DNA of 36,898 bases. It comes from an uncultured Pseudomonadota bacterium. GTDB lineage: Bacteria > Pseudomonadota > Gammaproteobacteria > Methylococcales > Methylomonadaceae. Where the stretch lies: the NCBI GenBank assembly GCA_903834465.1, contig CAILJB010000049.1, positions 1-36,898 on the forward strand. Reading direction: 5' to 3'. Position 1 is the first letter of the stretch; each line of letters opens with the position of its first letter. Under the pieces are notes generated by a model. The model saw nothing but the letters and a program-made list of their open reading frames with translations. It was not told where the DNA came from and did no database searches. Made by a program: the position numbers and the translations under genes. Below are positions 35,628-36,898 of the stretch, in pieces.

Positions 35628-35722
35628 AACAAATCCTGTGAATTTTGAGCAATGCGGCAATTATAGCGGATTGTACGAAAAAGATGATGCTATTGAAGTT
35701 AAGTCCGATGACGTAATAAAAA

Positions 35723-36730
35723 TTAACCGCCCGTCATGTTCATATAACGTAAAATAACAGGTTGTTCGTGCATGACAAACTCGTGCTTTTCAGGTTTGAT
35801 TTGCATGGAATCGATAATGGCAGTTTTTAGTTTTTCAGAACTGTAATCGGGTGAGCGTAAAATCTCTTTTAAATCAATGGAATGTTCATTGCCTAAACAG
35901 AGCAACAACCGTCCTTCAACCGTTAAACGCACACGATTACAAGTGCTGCAAAAATTATGACTGTGCGGCGAAATAAACCCGACGCGCGTTTGCGTATTGG
36001 GAATTTTAAAATAATCAGACGGGCCACCCGTGTTGTCGGTACTTTGGATGAGTGTGAAACGCTGTTCTAAATCGGCACGAATTTCGTCGCTCGAATAATA
36101 CGCTTCGGCGCGATTATGCGCGTCAATAAGACCTAACGGCATTTCTTCAATAAAACTAATATCAATTTCGTTATCAATGGCGAACTGCACTAAATCACAC
36201 ACTTCGCCATGATTTCGATTTTTCAAAATCACAGCGTTCAATTTAATTCGCTCAAAACCAACTTTTTTTGCTGCTTGAATTCCATTTAAAACTTGCTGCA
36301 AATCGCCAGTGCGCGTTAATTCTTTGAATTTTTTAGCATCGAGCGTGTCTAAACTAATGTTGAGACGTTTCACATTTGCCGCTTTTAAAATCGGTGCGGC
36401 AGTAACAAGTTGCGAACTATTTGTGGTTAAAACCAATTCGTGCAAACCATTCAATGCGCCAATTTGCTGAAATAACGCTAACGCGCCTTTACGCACTAAC
36501 GGTTCGCCGCCGGTGATACGAATTTTTGTTACGCCAAGTTCCACGAAGGTTTTGGCGAGCATGTAAATTTCTTCGAGGCTTAAAATTTGATTACGCGGCA
36601 AGAATGTCATGTCTTCTGCCATGCAATACACACAGCGAAAATCACAACGATCTGTAATTGAAATGCGTAAATAATCAACAGTGCGACCAAAACGGTCAGT
36701 GAGTTTTGAGTTGTGGGGGAGGTCGGGCAT
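35723..36730 (-). CDS. moaA: GTP 3',8-cyclase MoaA
   Basis: Radical SAM enzyme that starts molybdenum cofactor synthesis by rearranging GTP. It has 335 residues. The SAM cluster motif CDFRCVYC has Cys29, Cys33 and Cys36, followed by the GGEPL-type block [12 protein letters not shown]. The second C-terminal cluster is carried by [18 protein letters not shown]. The protein ends in MTGG; the terminal Gly-Gly is required in this family. No moaC, moaD, moaE or mog gene is adjacent in the window. I could not confirm a molybdenum cofactor riboswitch in the 168 bases upstream that are visible. Confidence 0.96.
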   Translation of the reverse strand: MPDLPHNSKLTDRFGRTVDYLRISITDRCDFRCVYCMAEDMTFLPRNQILSLEEIYMLAKTFVELGVTKIRITGGEPLVRKGALALFQQIGALNGLHELVLTTNSSQLVTAAPILKAANVKRLNISLDTLDAKKFKELTRTGDLQQVLNGIQAAKKVGFERIKLNAVILKNRNHGEVCDLVQFAIDNEIDISFIEEMPLGLIDAHNRAEAYYSSDEIRADLEQRFTLIQSTDNTGGPSDYFKIPNTQTRVGFISPHSHNFCSTCNRVRLTVEGRLLLCLGNEHSIDLKEILRSPDYSSEKLKTAIIDSMQIKPEKHEFVMHEQPVILRYMNMTGG

Positions 36731-36738
36731 TTTAAAAA

Positions 36739-36768
36739 TTGAAAATCCTAAAGTTAAATAGTTATAAA
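36739..36768 (+). promoter_or_regulatory. Candidate promoter diverging from moaA
   Basis: TTGAAA at 36739-36744 (4 of 6), 18-bp spacer, TATAAA at 36763-36768 (5 of 6). It points away from moaA toward the hairpin at the window end; no coding frame follows it. Confidence 0.4.
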
Positions 36769-36774
36769 TTCCAT

Positions 36775-36892
36775 AGAAAAGTATTCTTACGGTCTTCTAA
36801 ACGCTTCAACGCAAATAGCTGTTTTGGCAAAGCCTAGACAGTCTGACATTCACTCGGCGTTCGTATAGCACTGCTAACTCGCAGTGCTTCTT
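36775..36892 (+). ncRNA. Possible small RNA between moaA and the window end
   Basis: The stretch 36731-36898 has no gene. A promoter-like pair (36739-36768) is followed about 100 nt later by a terminator-like hairpin, which together would make a transcript of about 118 nt. I recognise no known RNA family. The alternative is that this is only the moaA leader read from the other strand. Confidence 0.25.
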
Positions 36893-36894
36893 TT
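36867..36894 (+). terminator. Terminator-like hairpin at the right edge
   Basis: AGCACTGC (36867-36874) pairs perfectly with GCAGTGCT (36881-36888) around a 6-nt loop and is followed by TCTTTT on the plus strand. The minus strand has no T run after it. Confidence 0.55.
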
Positions 36895-36898
36895 AAAA

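Noticed and set aside
36731-36898. Molybdenum cofactor riboswitch before moaA
   Set aside because: This RNA is known before moaA in some bacteria, but I could not match its conserved core by eye; a covariance search with the Moco motif model would decide.

Overview
The window is chromosomal DNA from a moderately AT-rich Gram-negative bacterium, very probably a gammaproteobacterium. The evidence is the tig-clpP-clpX-lon-hupB-ppiD order, the lpxK/ycaR-like/kdsB lipopolysaccharide cluster, tonB-exbB-exbD, and an Entner-Doudoroff zwf-edd pair. The two-partner-secretion and FecR genes recall filamentous sulfur oxidisers and their relatives, but the order and genus cannot be fixed from sequence alone. 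Genes are tightly packed, and no gene-free stretch exceeds 300 bases. No rRNA, CRISPR array, insertion sequence or prophage was seen.

Layout. 1-1506 (-): a sensor protein with Cache-like, PAS-like and HPt domains, cut by the window edge. 1733-5060 (+): zwf and edd, closed by a strong terminator. 5099-10476 (-): a six-gene run of voltage-gated-type K+ channel, lpxK, a Trm112/YcaR-like gene, kdsB, a GT4 glycosyltransferase and a small HAMP membrane protein. 10706-15922 (+): an accessory-looking cassette of a short TpsA-like exoprotein, a tandem-FecR protein, a TpsB transporter and a pentapeptide-repeat K+ channel. 15927-16793 (-): ubiA. 16926-23414 (+): tRNA-Leu, tig, clpP, clpX, lon and hupB. 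23427-23627 holds tRNA-Val, tRNA-Asp and a terminator. 23662-25539 (+): ppiD. 25540-27666 (-): PilZ-like gene, birA and coaX. 27867-31333 (+): rlmD, thiO and pyrD. 31424-35627 (-): MFS transporter, tonB, exbB, exbD and apbE. 35723-36730 (-): moaA. The right edge (36731-36898) has no gene but carries a promoter-like sequence and a terminator-like hairpin, compatible with a small RNA.

How the genes work together. The core of the window is housekeeping: protein quality control (trigger factor, ClpXP, Lon, PpiD), Kdo/lipid A synthesis, cofactor metabolism (CoA, biotin attachment, thiamine, molybdopterin, flavinylation), pyrimidine synthesis and TonB energisation. The most unusual part is the cassette at 10706-15922. 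Its TpsA carries a recognisable secretion domain but almost no passenger and has a single cysteine next to its C-terminus. A periplasmic tandem-FecR protein that also ends in a cysteine-bearing tail lies between TpsA and its TpsB pore. A channel with pentapeptide repeats follows within 9 bp. This looks like a surface or envelope module rather than a classical large adhesin, but its function is unknown.

Several starts were moved inward from the longest reading frame, on the basis of family N-termini, signal peptides or Shine-Dalgarno sequences (zwf, FecR protein, TpsB, PilZ, rlmD, MFS). All functional calls come from reading the sequence; none was checked by database search.
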